64,000 nt of DNA from Favolaschia claudopus (taxonomy: Eukaryota; Basidiomycota; Agaricomycetes; Agaricales; Mycenaceae), in contig JAWWNJ010000122.1 in NCBI GenBank assembly GCA_037176885.1, positions 124,001 through 188,000 on the forward strand, given 5' to 3'. Under the pieces are notes generated by a model, which worked only from the letters and a program-made list of their open reading frames with translations, was not told the DNA's origin and did no database searches. A program made the translations under genes and the position numbers. The stretch's first letter is position 1. Every line of letters starts with the position of its first letter. This document shows, one piece after another, positions 1-10,939 of this stretch.

Positions 1-1660
1 TTCGCTGAGACGGCATTTGCCGGTTCTGATCTTGCGCTAAATTGGATAGGATTTTAGTTAGTACCTGAACAGAATACCTTCTAAAGCAGTATATCTAGCA
101 TTTTGGTCCCCCTAACAATCGAGACAATGGGACAAGTCTGAAGAAACCAACGGAAACGGAAGTTGAACCAACAAACCTGTGATTGATCCTGAATTCAAAC
201 TCCGGTCAGTATCGGGAAAGCTGATGGCAATGAATTGGTCTACAACCAGGGCAGATACTCGGTGCTACAAAAAGTAACCCATAATAATTTGGTCACTCCT
301 TCACGGACACGTGATATTTTTTTTGAAGTGTCGCGCTTCAAATATACCCCTGACAATTCTCTACAGCATACATGAAAAGATCCGTGACATTCCTTGTCTG
401 AGGCTCCTGAGGCTTGTCAACAAACTGGACGTCATACTATTTTGCATGCAGCTGGCACAAACCACACAAAAACTCGAAAAGATATCCACAATATCTGATC
501 AACGCACCGGATTTCCAACTTGCATTTGATAAAAACGACACTATCCCATCCAGTCATACAAAATACTTTGCGAAAACGGCCTCAAAATAGTGTGAAAACA
601 GGTCGCGCATATTTCACCTCCAATTTGTCCTTGTTGTTGATCCCGGTTAATGAGGAGGGTACATAATGATAATATATGTCGCTGAATAACTCTTGGCTAC
701 TTGATTGACACAGAGAGCAAGAGAGCTGCTGGAATTTTCACATTAGTTCCATCTTTTTGTAGCAAAACGAGCTGATACCCAGCTTGAAACTGAATCAAAT
801 CTGAGTGGTGGAATTCAGACGCTCAAAAAAGCCCCAATGACATGGTTCACACAGACCAAATTTGGTCAGACAATAGAATGGTGTATAGAATACAATATGG
901 AATACTTAAAACTGTGTTTCCTGTGCCAACAAAGCGAGAGCCAAATGGTTTCTTCTAAATAAGGCAAAATGTTAGCTGTCAGATTGAACCGACTGGTGCG
1001 AGAGATTCGCGGCGTCGTTTCTCACAAACTGCCATCCAAATGGGTACAGATCGTCCCAATGAACATTCCTATGTGCTTGACTCAACGAAATACTACACGA
1101 TTCGGCCTAAAATGGCACATTGTCGGTCACTTTTTGTAACACCGAGTATGCAGCTGTATATATTTGGGAAGTTTTTTCTAGCCTTGACGACCATCCTGTC
1201 TTTATCTCAGCCTTTTTGATGGGTAAATGAGTATCTTTTGCGATTTATTTCAGTATCTGGCCAAGAGACGGCAAGCCGCAAGCAAGCCGTAACATGTGGG
1301 ATCCGAGTCTTGACAGCAGCGCGAAAAGCCGATGTCGGCCGAAAATCGGTATCGAGAGATGTCCCCGAATCTCCCGTAATATTTCGTTTCTTTATTTTCT
1401 TTATTTTTTTTTTTATTTTTGTCCACCGCCATCAGTATCGGGCCAGAATTGACACTCTTTGGGCAAGACTTTCCAACCATCGTTGGCCCGGTTCTCCTCG
1501 ATGAATATACCCATCTTTCTCACAAGCAGTGTATTTGCCGTGCCAATGGATATGTGCCCTCGTCGCCTCAGACGGCGATAGCAAGGGCAGATTAGAGGTG
1601 GTTTGATGAGAATTTCCCTTTTTGGGGTGACATCAAGGGGTACAGTGGCGGCAAAATCTG
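1..1660. other. No gene recognised
   Basis: I see no protein of recognisable family on either strand. Open frames here are short and overlap in several frames. There is a T-rich tract around 1391-1421. It could be the upstream region of the histone gene that follows, but no clear promoter motif is visible. Confidence 0.5.
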
Positions 1661-1679
1661 ATGTAAATAACGGCACGCC

Positions 1680-2614
1680 ATGGTTGAGAAACGGTTCAGC
1701 CCCTTGCCCCGCTCCCGCCTCGCCCCCCACCTGTTTCCAAGTCCAAACCGGCTTCCAATGTTGCCTCAAAGGGGGCAGCGAAGCCAGCCACCAAGCGGGC
1801 CTCTGCCCCTGGCACCAAAGCAAAGACTATCAAGGCCGCCGCCCCCAAGGCAAAGAAGGAAGACTGCCACCAAGGGTGCCACTAAGCCTGCTGCGGCTCA
1901 CCCTCCCTGGCGCGAGATCATCAATGAGATTCATCATCGTGCGTCGCCATCGTCTCTGTCTCAACCTACCCATCTAACTGTTGTTCAGGAAGCCACCACT
2001 GGTGCTGAGAATGCTCGCACTGGGCTCTCCCGATCCGCATTGAGGAAATACGCAGAGGAGCAGTACAAGCTCAACACCAATGCGCACATCTCCAAGCTCA
2101 ACCGGGCCATCGCTCATAGTGTCGACAAGGGTGACTTTGTTCAGCCCAAAGGTGCGTCTATTTATCCTTCAGCTTTTACTTTCCTATTGAGGCTCTGCGC
2201 AGGCGCAGCAGGCAAGCTGAAGCTTGCTCCCAAGCGCCCCAAGTCGGACGAGGCATGTGTACACCTCTTTTCCATTGTGCCCGAATGACGCCTGTCTCCC
2301 AGAACTCGAAGCCTGTGTCAAAGACCAGCAAACCCGTCGCCAAATCTGCCACTGGTGTTAAGAAGCCCAAGAAGCCCATCGTTAAGAAGCCCACCGCTGC
2401 CGCCGCCAAACCCACCACCAAGAAGAGCACGGCCACCAAGCCGGCCACGAAGAAGAGCGCGGTGAAAACGGTTAAGAAGCTCCTGGGTGGAAACAAAATG
2501 CACGTAAAAATCGCCAAAAAATCCCAAATCTCTCGGCGCGCTCCGCGCGCATCGCCTCCGAGGTGTTTCCCGCGGGAATTCACGCAGCTCACACGCAGTC
2601 CAGATTTGACGTGA
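1680..2614 (+). pseudogene. Linker histone H1-like gene, frame-disrupted
   Basis: A linker histone binds nucleosomal DNA at entry and exit and compacts chromatin in the nucleus. The globular H15 domain is visible from about 1905: PPWREIINEI, then TGLSRSALRKYAEEQYKLNT, then NRAIAHSVDKGDFVQPKG, and GKLKLAPKRPKSDEA. It is followed by a Lys/Ala/Pro-rich tail (SKPVAKSATGVKKPKKPIVK and similar). An alanine/lysine-rich stretch precedes it (from about 1742). Two clean introns are readable: 2152-2202 (51 nt) and 2259-2302 (44 nt); both restore frame exactly. Upstream, the basic N-terminal part lies in another frame (switch near 1856-1860), and a likely intron at 1939-1988 does not rejoin in phase, so at least two indels are implied. 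The initiator Met is uncertain. It may be a real H1 with sequence errors or a decayed copy. Confidence 0.72.
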
Positions 2615-2719
2615 TCAGGTCAAACTCGGGTTTTGCTTCCGTCTCCCACAACCTTTCTCTCCCTCCTCTTCGTCGCAAACGATGCGCTGGACTATAAGAC
2701 TATGTTTTACAAGCTCTAT

Positions 2720-5090
2720 CTAGGCCTTGGGCTCCGTCGTATCCTTCCCTTTTGCATCCACATGTCTCCAGAAGCCTTTGTACAAAGTGTTCGCACGGCG
2801 CTTGCGCTTACCTGGCACCTCCTCGACCTCAACATCGGCGTCCTTAGCCTCTCCAGATGACCTAAGTCCAGCATTAGCATCCTGACCCTTCACCTGGCGA
2901 TTCGGCTTCGTTTTCTTCGAGACAAGGTGCTCAACGACTTCGCCTGTGGGGATTTCCGAGTCATCATCACCAAGTTCTTCGTCCTCATGAGGCTCGATAT
3001 CCTCAGCAACCTCCTCATCATCACCCGGGCAGTAGTTGCGAGTCGATTTGTTTAGTAAGTCATCCCACAGCTTGGGGTTGTCGTGTCGCAGGTTGACGAG
3101 TCGATCGTTAGTGTCGAGCGAGGTCATGCACTCATATGAAAGGTTTAGTCCACCACGAATCGGACACATCGCCCACGCCTGGGAGATTTGTATGAGTAGA
3201 GCAATTGTCCGAGGTATGTCCCTACCTTCAGAATCAGTTCCTTGTTCTGAGTTGCTTTGTATCCTTCCCAGATCCATCCGACACTCGCGTCGCGCAATAC
3301 CGGTTTCGAGGTGTCAAGATCCAAGCCTTCTCCTTTACGACGTTGCTCCAGGAGAGTGTCGACGAGCCAGGAATGGTAAGCTACCTTGACAGCGTGTTTG
3401 AATGGCCGATTAATACCCACATCCAGAGGCTGTCCCACACCGGTGCAACCGCCGGGAACGAAGTCGACGATAATGTTCTTGTGATTCTCTTTCATGTAGT
3501 CCAAGAATGCGGCAGATCGGTGAACAGACCAAACGTCAATGATGAGGAGTGCGACGCGCGCGAGTCCCACCCGTGCTCGGCCTTCATTCGGACGAGAAAC
3601 GGAATGAGTACGTCTTCAATCCACTCCCGCATCGTCTTCTGAGATGACCAGTGATTCTGGAGTTTGCCGGAGAAGACAAAACGGAATTGCGCGGCATCGC
3701 AGTCGGCCTTGTGGTTCGTTGCCGTAGCTTTGGGAACACTTCGCGGTGACTTCCCGTCATAGACGCATTGCGTCGGAAGCTGTTCGCCAGCGGCATTCAC
3801 CGCGAGGAGTGCGGTAAATGCCCGCTTTTCCTCGTTTCCGACGAGTGCAACCTGCTTCGACCCACGAGGTGCGTAAGTCATCTTCGATCCCGGTAAATAG
3901 ATCACTCCAGTCTGGTCTGCGTTAATGACGAGCTCCGCAGGGATTCGATGCTCTTTGATCAGGTACGCGCGACGGAGGAACGCTTTCTCACACTGTTCCT
4001 CCGCGTTAGCAGGTAATTTCTGCGCGGCCTTTGTACCCTTTCGCATTGACCACGCTAATGTTTGTCCAGGAACTTCCTGCAGAACGAATCCGAGACACGG
4101 AAATACGTCCCATCTTTGAAACAATGCTCAAAGAGCTCCGGTGCGCGTTCAGTGATGATTGCAATGATGAGACATCACGCCACCGCCAATGATAAAGGCG
4201 CACCCGCCACGCGCAAGTCCGTAAGCTGTGCGATGATGTCCTCAACAATCTCCCGGTGAGCGCTCTACAAATTTCTATCAGTCTCATTCGTGCTCGAACA
4301 ACTATTCTTACCAGAATGCCGCGTGGACCCCCTTTATTGTGGCCGGGAATGTTGCCGGTGTCGGCGCGCGCAAGGACACTCGGCTTCCACTGGTTGAAGC
4401 CTCCGACTGTCTCAATCCAGCCCCTCACGGTCGACGGCGTCAAGTGCTGGAAAAAATCGTGATTGACGCCCTGGAGCTCCCTCACAATATCTGTCGCACC
4501 CCACCCAACTTTTCTCTGTGCCGCTGTGATGGAAGACCAGGCGAACGGTGTCATCCAATTTATGTACGTGGCCCGTCGCTCTCCTCTTCTCTTCTTGCGG
4601 CCAGCAGGATGACGAGTTTTTTCTTGATGCGTTTAGTGATTTCGCGAGCGGGGCGGGACGCCTCCGCAATCTCGTGACGGGAAGCAGTCTCCCGGTATTG
4701 CAGATCCACCTAAGAACAGTCAGTTAGCTTTGCGATACGTCTCAAATATTTAGGACTGACCTTCCGCTTCTTTCCTCCCCCGTTCAGCTGCTCCCTTGCC
4801 AGCCGCTTCTTCTCACGTCTCAAATATTTAGGACTGACCTTCCGCTTCTTTCCTCCCCCGTTCAGCTGCTCCCTTGCCAGCCGCTTCTTCTCCCGGCATC
4901 GATGCTGCCGCTCATTCTGACCATCCTTCCGCCTCTTTTCCTGTGCCCGCTTCTCACGACGCTCCCGTATAGCACGCTCTTCAGCTTCATCACGGCGCTC
5001 ATCCGCCTCCACAGCAAATACGTCTTCCTTCTCCTGCTGCGTCAACACCTTCACCTTTGCCCATCCAGACATGCGAAACAGCGCCGGCAC
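2720..5090 (-). pseudogene. DDE_1 (pogo/Fot1-like) transposase, decayed
   Basis: This encodes a cut-and-paste DNA transposase of the DDE_1 type (Tc1/mariner, pogo branch). The Met at 5090 opens a highly charged, Arg/Lys/Glu-rich N-terminus. A clear acceptor at about 4711 (TTCTTAG) leads into the next exon. The catalytic core shows the three acidic motifs: VINADQTGV near 3915, LLIIDVWSVHRS near 3545, and GQPLDVGINRPFK near 3445. The C-terminus is acidic (GDDDSEIPTGE) after a 47-nt intron around 3230-3185, ending in KDTTEPKA. Damage: TGA at 4175-4177 where CGA (Arg) would fit, a one-base loss near 4065 (before TLAWSMRKGTK), and a frame slip in a CG run near 3560. No flanking terminal inverted repeats were found, so element limits are unknown. 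Confidence 0.8.
4737..4892 (-). repeat. 78-bp tandem duplication inside the DDE_1 gene
   Basis: Two near-identical 78-bp units lie head to tail (offset 78, e.g. ACGTCTCAAATATTTAGG at 4737 and 4815). 78 is 26 codons, so the first-exon reading frame survives and the peptide REKKRLAREQLNGGGKKRKV is present twice. The unit includes the end of the exon and the putative splice donor (AAG|GTCAGT on the minus strand), so the donor site is duplicated too. Confidence 0.9.
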
Positions 5091-5099
5091 TTTAGAGGG

Positions 5100-6121
5100 T
5101 GAGCCATCGTTTACTTAAACAGCCAGTAGGCGGCGCACCAGGCAGCCCTGCCGAGCTTGAACCTGTTTAACGAGGATTAAGCACGACTTTTGTTGAACAA
5201 AACCGTTCAAATCGGTCTTCATCAATCAATTATATTGAGCGTAATATACCGAATACATTGATCTACAGATTAACAGAACAGCAGGATTAACAGGTTACTT
5301 GAACAAAACTCAAGACACGGTGAGAAGAAAAAAGGGTGAAACACTACAATTAGTGATAATCCAACTGTTCAACAGAACAGCGAAGACGTCGACCGAGACT
5401 TGAAAAAGATGAAAAGAGAAGGAACGAAACGTAGACGAGGCCCTAGATGTCAAGGGCATTGTGATTCGTGAAGCAGGCGAGCGTGCATAGAGGTGGGAGA
5501 GGTGAAATGCTTACCGAGCCCTCGTGCGTTGCCTTCAAAAGTTGAAGCCTGGTGGCAGAACAGATGAACTAGAAGAGAGCGAAGATAGCTTTCACGCACC
5601 AATACATTCAACCTGATGAAACCAGCAAAACGACGTCAAGACCGCATTGCAATTGCGGGAGGCTGCGATCAAAGAATGGGGCATTAGCTTCGTAAGTATG
5701 CAGCCGAAGGGAAAGGACTTCACCGAATGCACACAGCAGAAAGGAATCAAGCGGCAAACTGACAGTAGCAAGTCAGTCCGTGAGGGGCCCTGCGGAGAGG
5801 AGGCGCCGTGGCCGGTACTTGGTCACTCGTGACTATGGGGGCAGGTCAGTGTCAAGTCCGGGGACGGAACCAGCGCGTACCACTTAGTAACTTGATGCGT
5901 CGACGAGCGAGCTCCATGGACCATAGAGGGGGGAAGGGAGCTGTGGGGGCCGCGGTGAGTTCGGTGCATCAGCATGAAGAAGGTTGTATGAGACGGAGCG
6001 GGTGACGAATGGGGGAGGACGAGAGCTGACGAGTTCGGCGGGTGGTGGGGGAAAGAAAAGAGCGGCGTTCAGAAAACCGAGCACCTCCACAACACATAAG
6101 GAAAATTTGAAAGATCCGGCA
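5100..6121. other. No gene recognised
   Basis: This is sequence upstream of the DDE_1 transposase gene. Short open frames show no family resemblance. The motif GATTAACA occurs more than once (5260-5300) and similar strings recur near 15320-15620, which may mark non-coding transposon sequence. Confidence 0.4.
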
Positions 6122-6123
6122 TA

Positions 6124-6689
6124 CAGTCGCTAACCCCGAAGCGAAACGATCAGTGTTTCCGCTGGATTCTGGGACAATCAGAATACCAAACAGCCTAAGA
6201 TTTGTTATAGACCTGCTAGTTGGCCTTCTAGCTACCGCGTAACAAAAGAGTTTGAGCGGTTTGAGCCTGTTTTCGCTGAGAGCGAGGGCAATTTTGGGGA
6301 CGAGTCAAATATCGCCAAATAACGTCATAGCGAAACACTTCAAAACACAACAAAATGAGCCATCCTTCGCAAATCTACGAGTTTGTCCAGTACTTTCGAT
6401 GCAATCCGGTTCAAAATGACTTTCTATATCACTACTGTACATCACCGGTCATAATTCCATCGGAGAAAATAATATTTCGCATTGGTGCATTTGCCTGCGT
6501 AAACAAAGCCCAAATAAACAACGCTATTGCTGGCGGTGGGAGGACTTTCAAGACAATTCCTTTTGTATTCCAGGTGCTCAGATAGTGGCATGCTTGGATG
6601 CAAAGATTTGGCCCCAGGGGAAAGCATTGACCTTGTATTTGGCGGGCGTTTCGCTTCCTAGTATTGTTTCGCTTCGGGGTTAGCGACTG
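6124..6689. mobile_element. TA-flanked MITE, 566 bp
   Basis: Perfect 24-bp terminal inverted repeats occupy 6124-6147 (CAGTCGCTAACCCCGAAGCG...) and 6666-6689. They are flanked by TA at 6122-6123 and 6690-6691. TA target duplication and CAGTC ends fit non-autonomous Tc1/mariner-pogo elements. No transposase is encoded inside; open frames are 76 residues or less. Confidence 0.85.
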
Positions 6690-6691
6690 TA

Positions 6692-7177
6692 GTACTTGAG
6701 TCTTGTGTTGAATGATGGATTCTGAACAAAAATTAATTGGCTGCGGTGGTCAAAGGATTGGGCCGGATTTGAAGGACGAGAAGCTTTTCTACGGAGACGG
6801 GGGCCTCGACTGACTGTATCACTAATTGGTAATCATTCGGGATTGTCGGTGCCGCACTACCGCTTGGCGTGAGTGACACGAAGTGGGGCGATCACGTGCC
6901 AGTGTGGTACATAGAGTGTGGTCATGAGGTTGGTCAGCCGAAATCGGCGCGGCGGAATCCACCTTATCTCGGAATCCAATAGGAAAATCCTCGGCGATTC
7001 TTTAGCAGCCTCTTGAAAAGGCCAACTTTTGTTGTGTCTTTTGTAGGACGCTAAATCGTCGCCTTTGTAGGCAAGCTAAATGGGCTCAAATGCTGAGCAT
7101 TTGGGCAGCCTTTTCGGATACATCAAAATTTCGATTTACCCGGTGTGCTAATTGGTACTTTACATTTGGGTTACAGT
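6692..7177. other. No gene recognised
   Basis: I see nothing identifiable between the two MITEs in this stretch. Confidence 0.4.
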
Positions 7178-7185
7178 ATTTTTGT

Positions 7186-7480
7186 CAAGGGGTACGCACG
7201 ATAGAAATGTCAGACACGACCTACCGTGAGAGTGGATTTCTTTCCCCAAAAGGAAATCCCCAAGTCAAGTATTTTTCTGCACGAATTGGAGGATTCTGCG
7301 CAACTTTTAAAAAAGTTTTTCGGCGCCTTGAGCCCTGTCTACGTAATAATAATCGCATCAATGCCTATATAAGGCGCCTGTCAAGCCTTATATAGCAGGT
7401 ATTCGCACGATCCATATCTCTCTCTCACGGTAGGTCGTGTCTGACATTGTGTCTGACATTTCTATCGTGCGTACCCCTTG
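7186..7480. mobile_element. hAT-type MITE, 295 bp
   Basis: The element has long terminal inverted repeats (47 bp on the left, starting CAAGGGGTACGCACGATAG) and a perfect 8-bp target duplication, ATTTTTGT at 7178-7185 and 7481-7488. The right arm carries an extra 12-bp direct duplication (TGTCTGACATTG). Near the centre a palindrome (CCTATATAAGGC...GCCTTATATAG) could form a hairpin. CA-starting ends plus an 8-bp TSD are typical of hAT elements. There is no internal gene. Confidence 0.9.
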
Positions 7481-7696
7481 ATTTTTGTCTATTCGACATG
7501 AAATCAGCCAATAAGAATCACGAAGGCACAGATTAGTTTTTACACCCTTTGAGAATCGTCGAATCTCCTTCTGAGGAGATTATTTTGGGCTCCGAAACGA
7601 CGGAGGACACATTTTTTTAATCACGAGAAATAAGCCTGAGGTAAGTAGAAGGAAACTCTGACGGTGAGAGGCACCCTGCGTTTTTTCCCCTTCTTC

Positions 7697-8183
7697 CTAG
7701 TCAACCCCGTTCGAGTTCTCTCCGACAATTCCGCTACGCGTGCGTATCCCATGCCGCCGTTTGAAGCCCGCTATCCAATTATACGAAGCTTTGAAGCGAT
7801 CTTCCGGTAGACCCAATTCACGAGCAATATCCTTGGCCTTTTTTCCGATCATTGAGTTGGGCACCGTCGAATCGTCGCTACGACCTTCTTGGAGCCATTT
7901 CACCATGCCGCCTTCAATCTCAGGGAACTTGGAGGGTCTAAACGTTTCAGACGAAAGCACGTACATGCCAAAGATGAGATGATGCCTACCTTCGTTGTGC
8001 TCCGCGCGGTTTTCTTCTCTCGGGGAGCCCATTGTCACATTTTCTTAAAATCTTGGAGACAGTGCTGCGTTCGACGCCATACAACCGGGCAATGTCTTCG
8101 TGTCGAACCGCTGGATTTTGCAAGTGGTACAGGCAAATCTCTTGGTGGCGGCTCGGAGACCGTGCGACTTCTCCTTTAGACAT
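7697..8183 (-). CDS. Small CENP-B-type helix-turn-helix protein
   Basis: The Met at 8183 starts a protein of about 145 residues. Residues about 10-50 look like a psq/CENP-B N-terminal HTH (DIARLYGVERSTVSKILRK). After an intron at about 7991-7940 (GTAGGC...TTTAG) comes a CENP-B/Tc5-type HTH (MVKWLQEGRSDD, AKDIARELGLPEDRFKAS, NWIAGFKRRHGIRTRSG), ending in ENSNGVD. These paired HTH domains normally form the DNA-binding half of pogo/Tigger transposases and bind terminal inverted repeats. No DDE domain follows in the downstream direction. It is therefore either a truncated transposase or a stand-alone DNA-binding derivative. The frame is open once the intron is removed, which is unusual in this window. 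Confidence 0.65.
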
Positions 8184-8189
8184 CGCTCA

Positions 8190-9280
8190 AAGCCTTTCGA
8201 CGTGACGACCTTAGATGCTGTGTCTGGTACACAAAGGGCAGTCGACGCCGCATATCTGGGCAAAGGAGGGCACGGGCGAGAGGCAGAGGTCGGTGCTTGA
8301 TTGTACCTGCATTGAAGCTTAAGCCGAAAAAGATCCTCCACAGACATCGATACTGACTCGGGGGGATTCTGGGTATCTGTATCTCTCTCTCGAGATTGTG
8401 AAAAAGGGCGCCCAGGTCCAGGCAATCCATGTCCCAGACGTGCACCTCCGGATCTGCGCAATCGGAGCTAATATAGCTCTGACTCCAAGCAAGATTGAGA
8501 TCGGTAGCCAGGCATTGTGCATGGCTATACTGCCAGGATGCCATTTCCGATTTGGAACTTGAACTTTTGAAGGAAAGAAAAATGTATCGTGCACGTGATA
8601 ACACTGTTTGGCAACCGTAGGAATCCTGTCGCATGCAACCGCCTCTTCACGCCTGCCGCCGTAGCAGTATGGCGGGAGTGTGAGTGTCGGGATCCGCCGC
8701 GGCGAGAGAAAAAAAAAGTTCAATGCCCTCGCCCTCACCGTTATAACTGACTATAATGCTATAGGGCTGTAAGTCCTTATAATGCTATCTTAGCTTTATA
8801 CCCCATCGCCCAGATTATAGACTTGATATAAGTAACCCCATTTCGATTTTTGCGACAGAGCGCTTTCTTGTGAATTTGGAGAACACTCCATTCCCGGAGG
8901 GAGTGTTGCGGGGGTCAGGTCAACCTCTTGACCCTGACCCCGGGGGCAAGGGTTTAACAGTTTAACAGTGTGATATTCGTCTACGTGATTAAACACTTAG
9001 GTACATGTACCTCGATGAACGCAAAGATGAAAAGCGGTATTTAGAGAGAAAGAATGCCTATTCCCGTTCAACTCACCAGGGGAGGGACGGGAATAGTCGG
9101 TGTCACCCCGGCCTGATCTCACAGCCAAGCCGCGATCAGCCGCGCTGATGTGGGAACACTGATCTGTTGGTTCTGTCAACTGAGTCCCAGTGCCGGACAA
9201 CCAAAGTCGACAATGATGATTGCCGAAGAACGCGAATTTTTGGCATAAATCTGACTTCAGAATCAGACTCAGCACCCTCG
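8190..9280. other. No gene recognised
   Basis: Overlapping short frames on the minus strand show no family resemblance. A local repeat of TATAATGCTAT occurs near 8751-8790. Confidence 0.4.
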
Positions 9281-9284
9281 AAAA

Positions 9285-9395
9285 CGTCCAAAAAACCACC
9301 TCCGAAGTTTTTCCCACGACATTTTAGCTGCGGCCAAATTTTTGAGCCAAAAAATCAAAATTGTGTGTACCTCTCCGAGCCTTGGGGAACAAAAA
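9285..9395 (+). repeat. Dispersed repeat copy, uninterrupted
   Basis: The block from AAAAAACCACCTCCGAAG through GTGTGTACCTCTCCGAGC matches 26645-26723 plus 27332-27350. In the second place the repeat is split by a 608-bp hAT element, so this copy serves as the empty-site reference. Its nature is unknown. Confidence 0.75.
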
Positions 9396-9898
9396 TTAGC
9401 TAACTAGTATGCCTTCTGAAGCCCCATTTGTGCTCTAACCAACCATCCCGCCGTCGCCCTCGCCGCCCTTGCCGCTCATGATTATGGGCAAAGAATGGTT
9501 GATGCGGATGCCCAACTAGTTGGTCGCTTCCGGTGCTTGATAAAACATCTCCGACTCCTTCTGAACATCTCGGGAGGCGGATTTACACCATGCCTCATAC
9601 TACTTCCATCAAGTCAGCCATGGATCAACTTTGAGTGACAGTATACAATGAGAAGAATAATTGTCGAACACAAACAGAGTTGGGCGGCCCAAGTGGGCCA
9701 TTTCAAATTTGAGTAAGGCAGCTCAGGATCTTGGCTCATGATAGAAAGGAAGGATGCTGGTTGAGTGCCATCTCGCAAGACTTTCATAGGTGTGCATTCC
9801 ATGCTGCACACAATGCCTACCTATCAAGAATTACCTCAGGTCTTTGTCTGGAAGGATTCTGCTAAACCGCCGCACTGGGCACTTCGGAAGAGGGGGTG

Positions 9899-10522
9899 TA
9901 GTCTCACCAAGTCAGACTCTACAAGATTTATGATAGTCGATAAATCTATTATATAGAGTCTGAACTTGATGGCGTCTGTCATCCAAGACCTCGGATTCTG
10001 TGACACACGTGCGAGTTCACACGGTCGGATAAGGAAATGACACGTCGTTCGAAAAACTTGGCGGCCCAACTTGAGCCCGATAGGGAGCTTGTTGGCTGCA
10101 TGGAGGGCTTGGAATCTCACATTAACATTTGGCGGGGCTCATATTTACTATTGTGAACCATCTGGGACTTTGGGCGGGGCCGTAACCAGCACGTATCCCG
10201 AAGATACTATACTAATTCCATGAATCCAATATTACTTGATGAATATGGTCCCAAAACGTGAAATAGCGCTGAATTGTGTCTATATATGCTGGGCAGTCTT
10301 TGCGAGGCCTTCACAGTGGGTGGGGGAGAGAGAGATTCGGTTTATGGCACAAGCTATGCTACGTAGCTAAGAAGCCCGTCACAGTGGGTGGTCGCTGCGT
10401 ACATACCACAGCACCGACGCGCATACGTGTCATTCCCCATTGGGGCGTGGGGAAATGCACATGATGTTACAACTGTGACAAAACCGAGGTCCGGGTCGAA
10501 CCCCGCCAACAATTTCAGACTA
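9899..10522. mobile_element. Unclassified 624-bp element with 9-bp TSD, copy 1
   Basis: The element begins TAGTCTCACCAAGTC and ends TTTCAGACTA, giving only 6-bp terminal inverted repeats. It is flanked by GAGGGGGTG at 9890-9898 and 10523-10531. Deleting the element plus one TSD rejoins helicase codons as RKRGWALGRM. A second copy lies at 18209-18780 with its own 9-bp TSD. Near the right end GGTCCGGGTCGAACCCCG resembles a pol III B box. A 9-bp TSD suggests a MULE-related origin, but the TIRs are very short. Confidence 0.85.
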
Positions 10523-10939
10523 GAGGGGGTGGGCGCTGGGCCGAATGTTCTTTGCGTCTCCATCGGCCGGCGAGCGTTTCTATCTTAGAACTCTTTTAAC
10601 GCTCGTCAAAGGTGCTACCTCGCACAATGATTTGTTCTGCTATGAAGGTCCGCATACATCTTGCGTTCAATAGTGTTCGTTGGTGTTCTAATCTCTAAAC
10701 AGGTGTGCGGTACGATTCCTATCGACAAGCGTGTCTCGCTCGAGGTCTTCTGCAGGATGATGGGGAATGGCGCCTCTGCCTGACTGAAGCCGCTGAAATG
10801 CAGACAGGATCTCGACTTCGCCGATTGTTCACCACCCTCCTCCTGTTTTGCAATCCCACAGAGCCTCGCAAACTGTGGGAAGACTTCCGATCTCATATCT
10901 GTGATGACTTGGATCATCGACTGAGGCGTATGGGGTTTG

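Noticed and set aside
9899..10522. Solo LTR interpretation of the 624-bp element
   Set aside because: LTR insertions duplicate 4-6 bp and start TG and end CA. This element has 9-bp duplications in both copies and TAGTCT/AGACTA ends.
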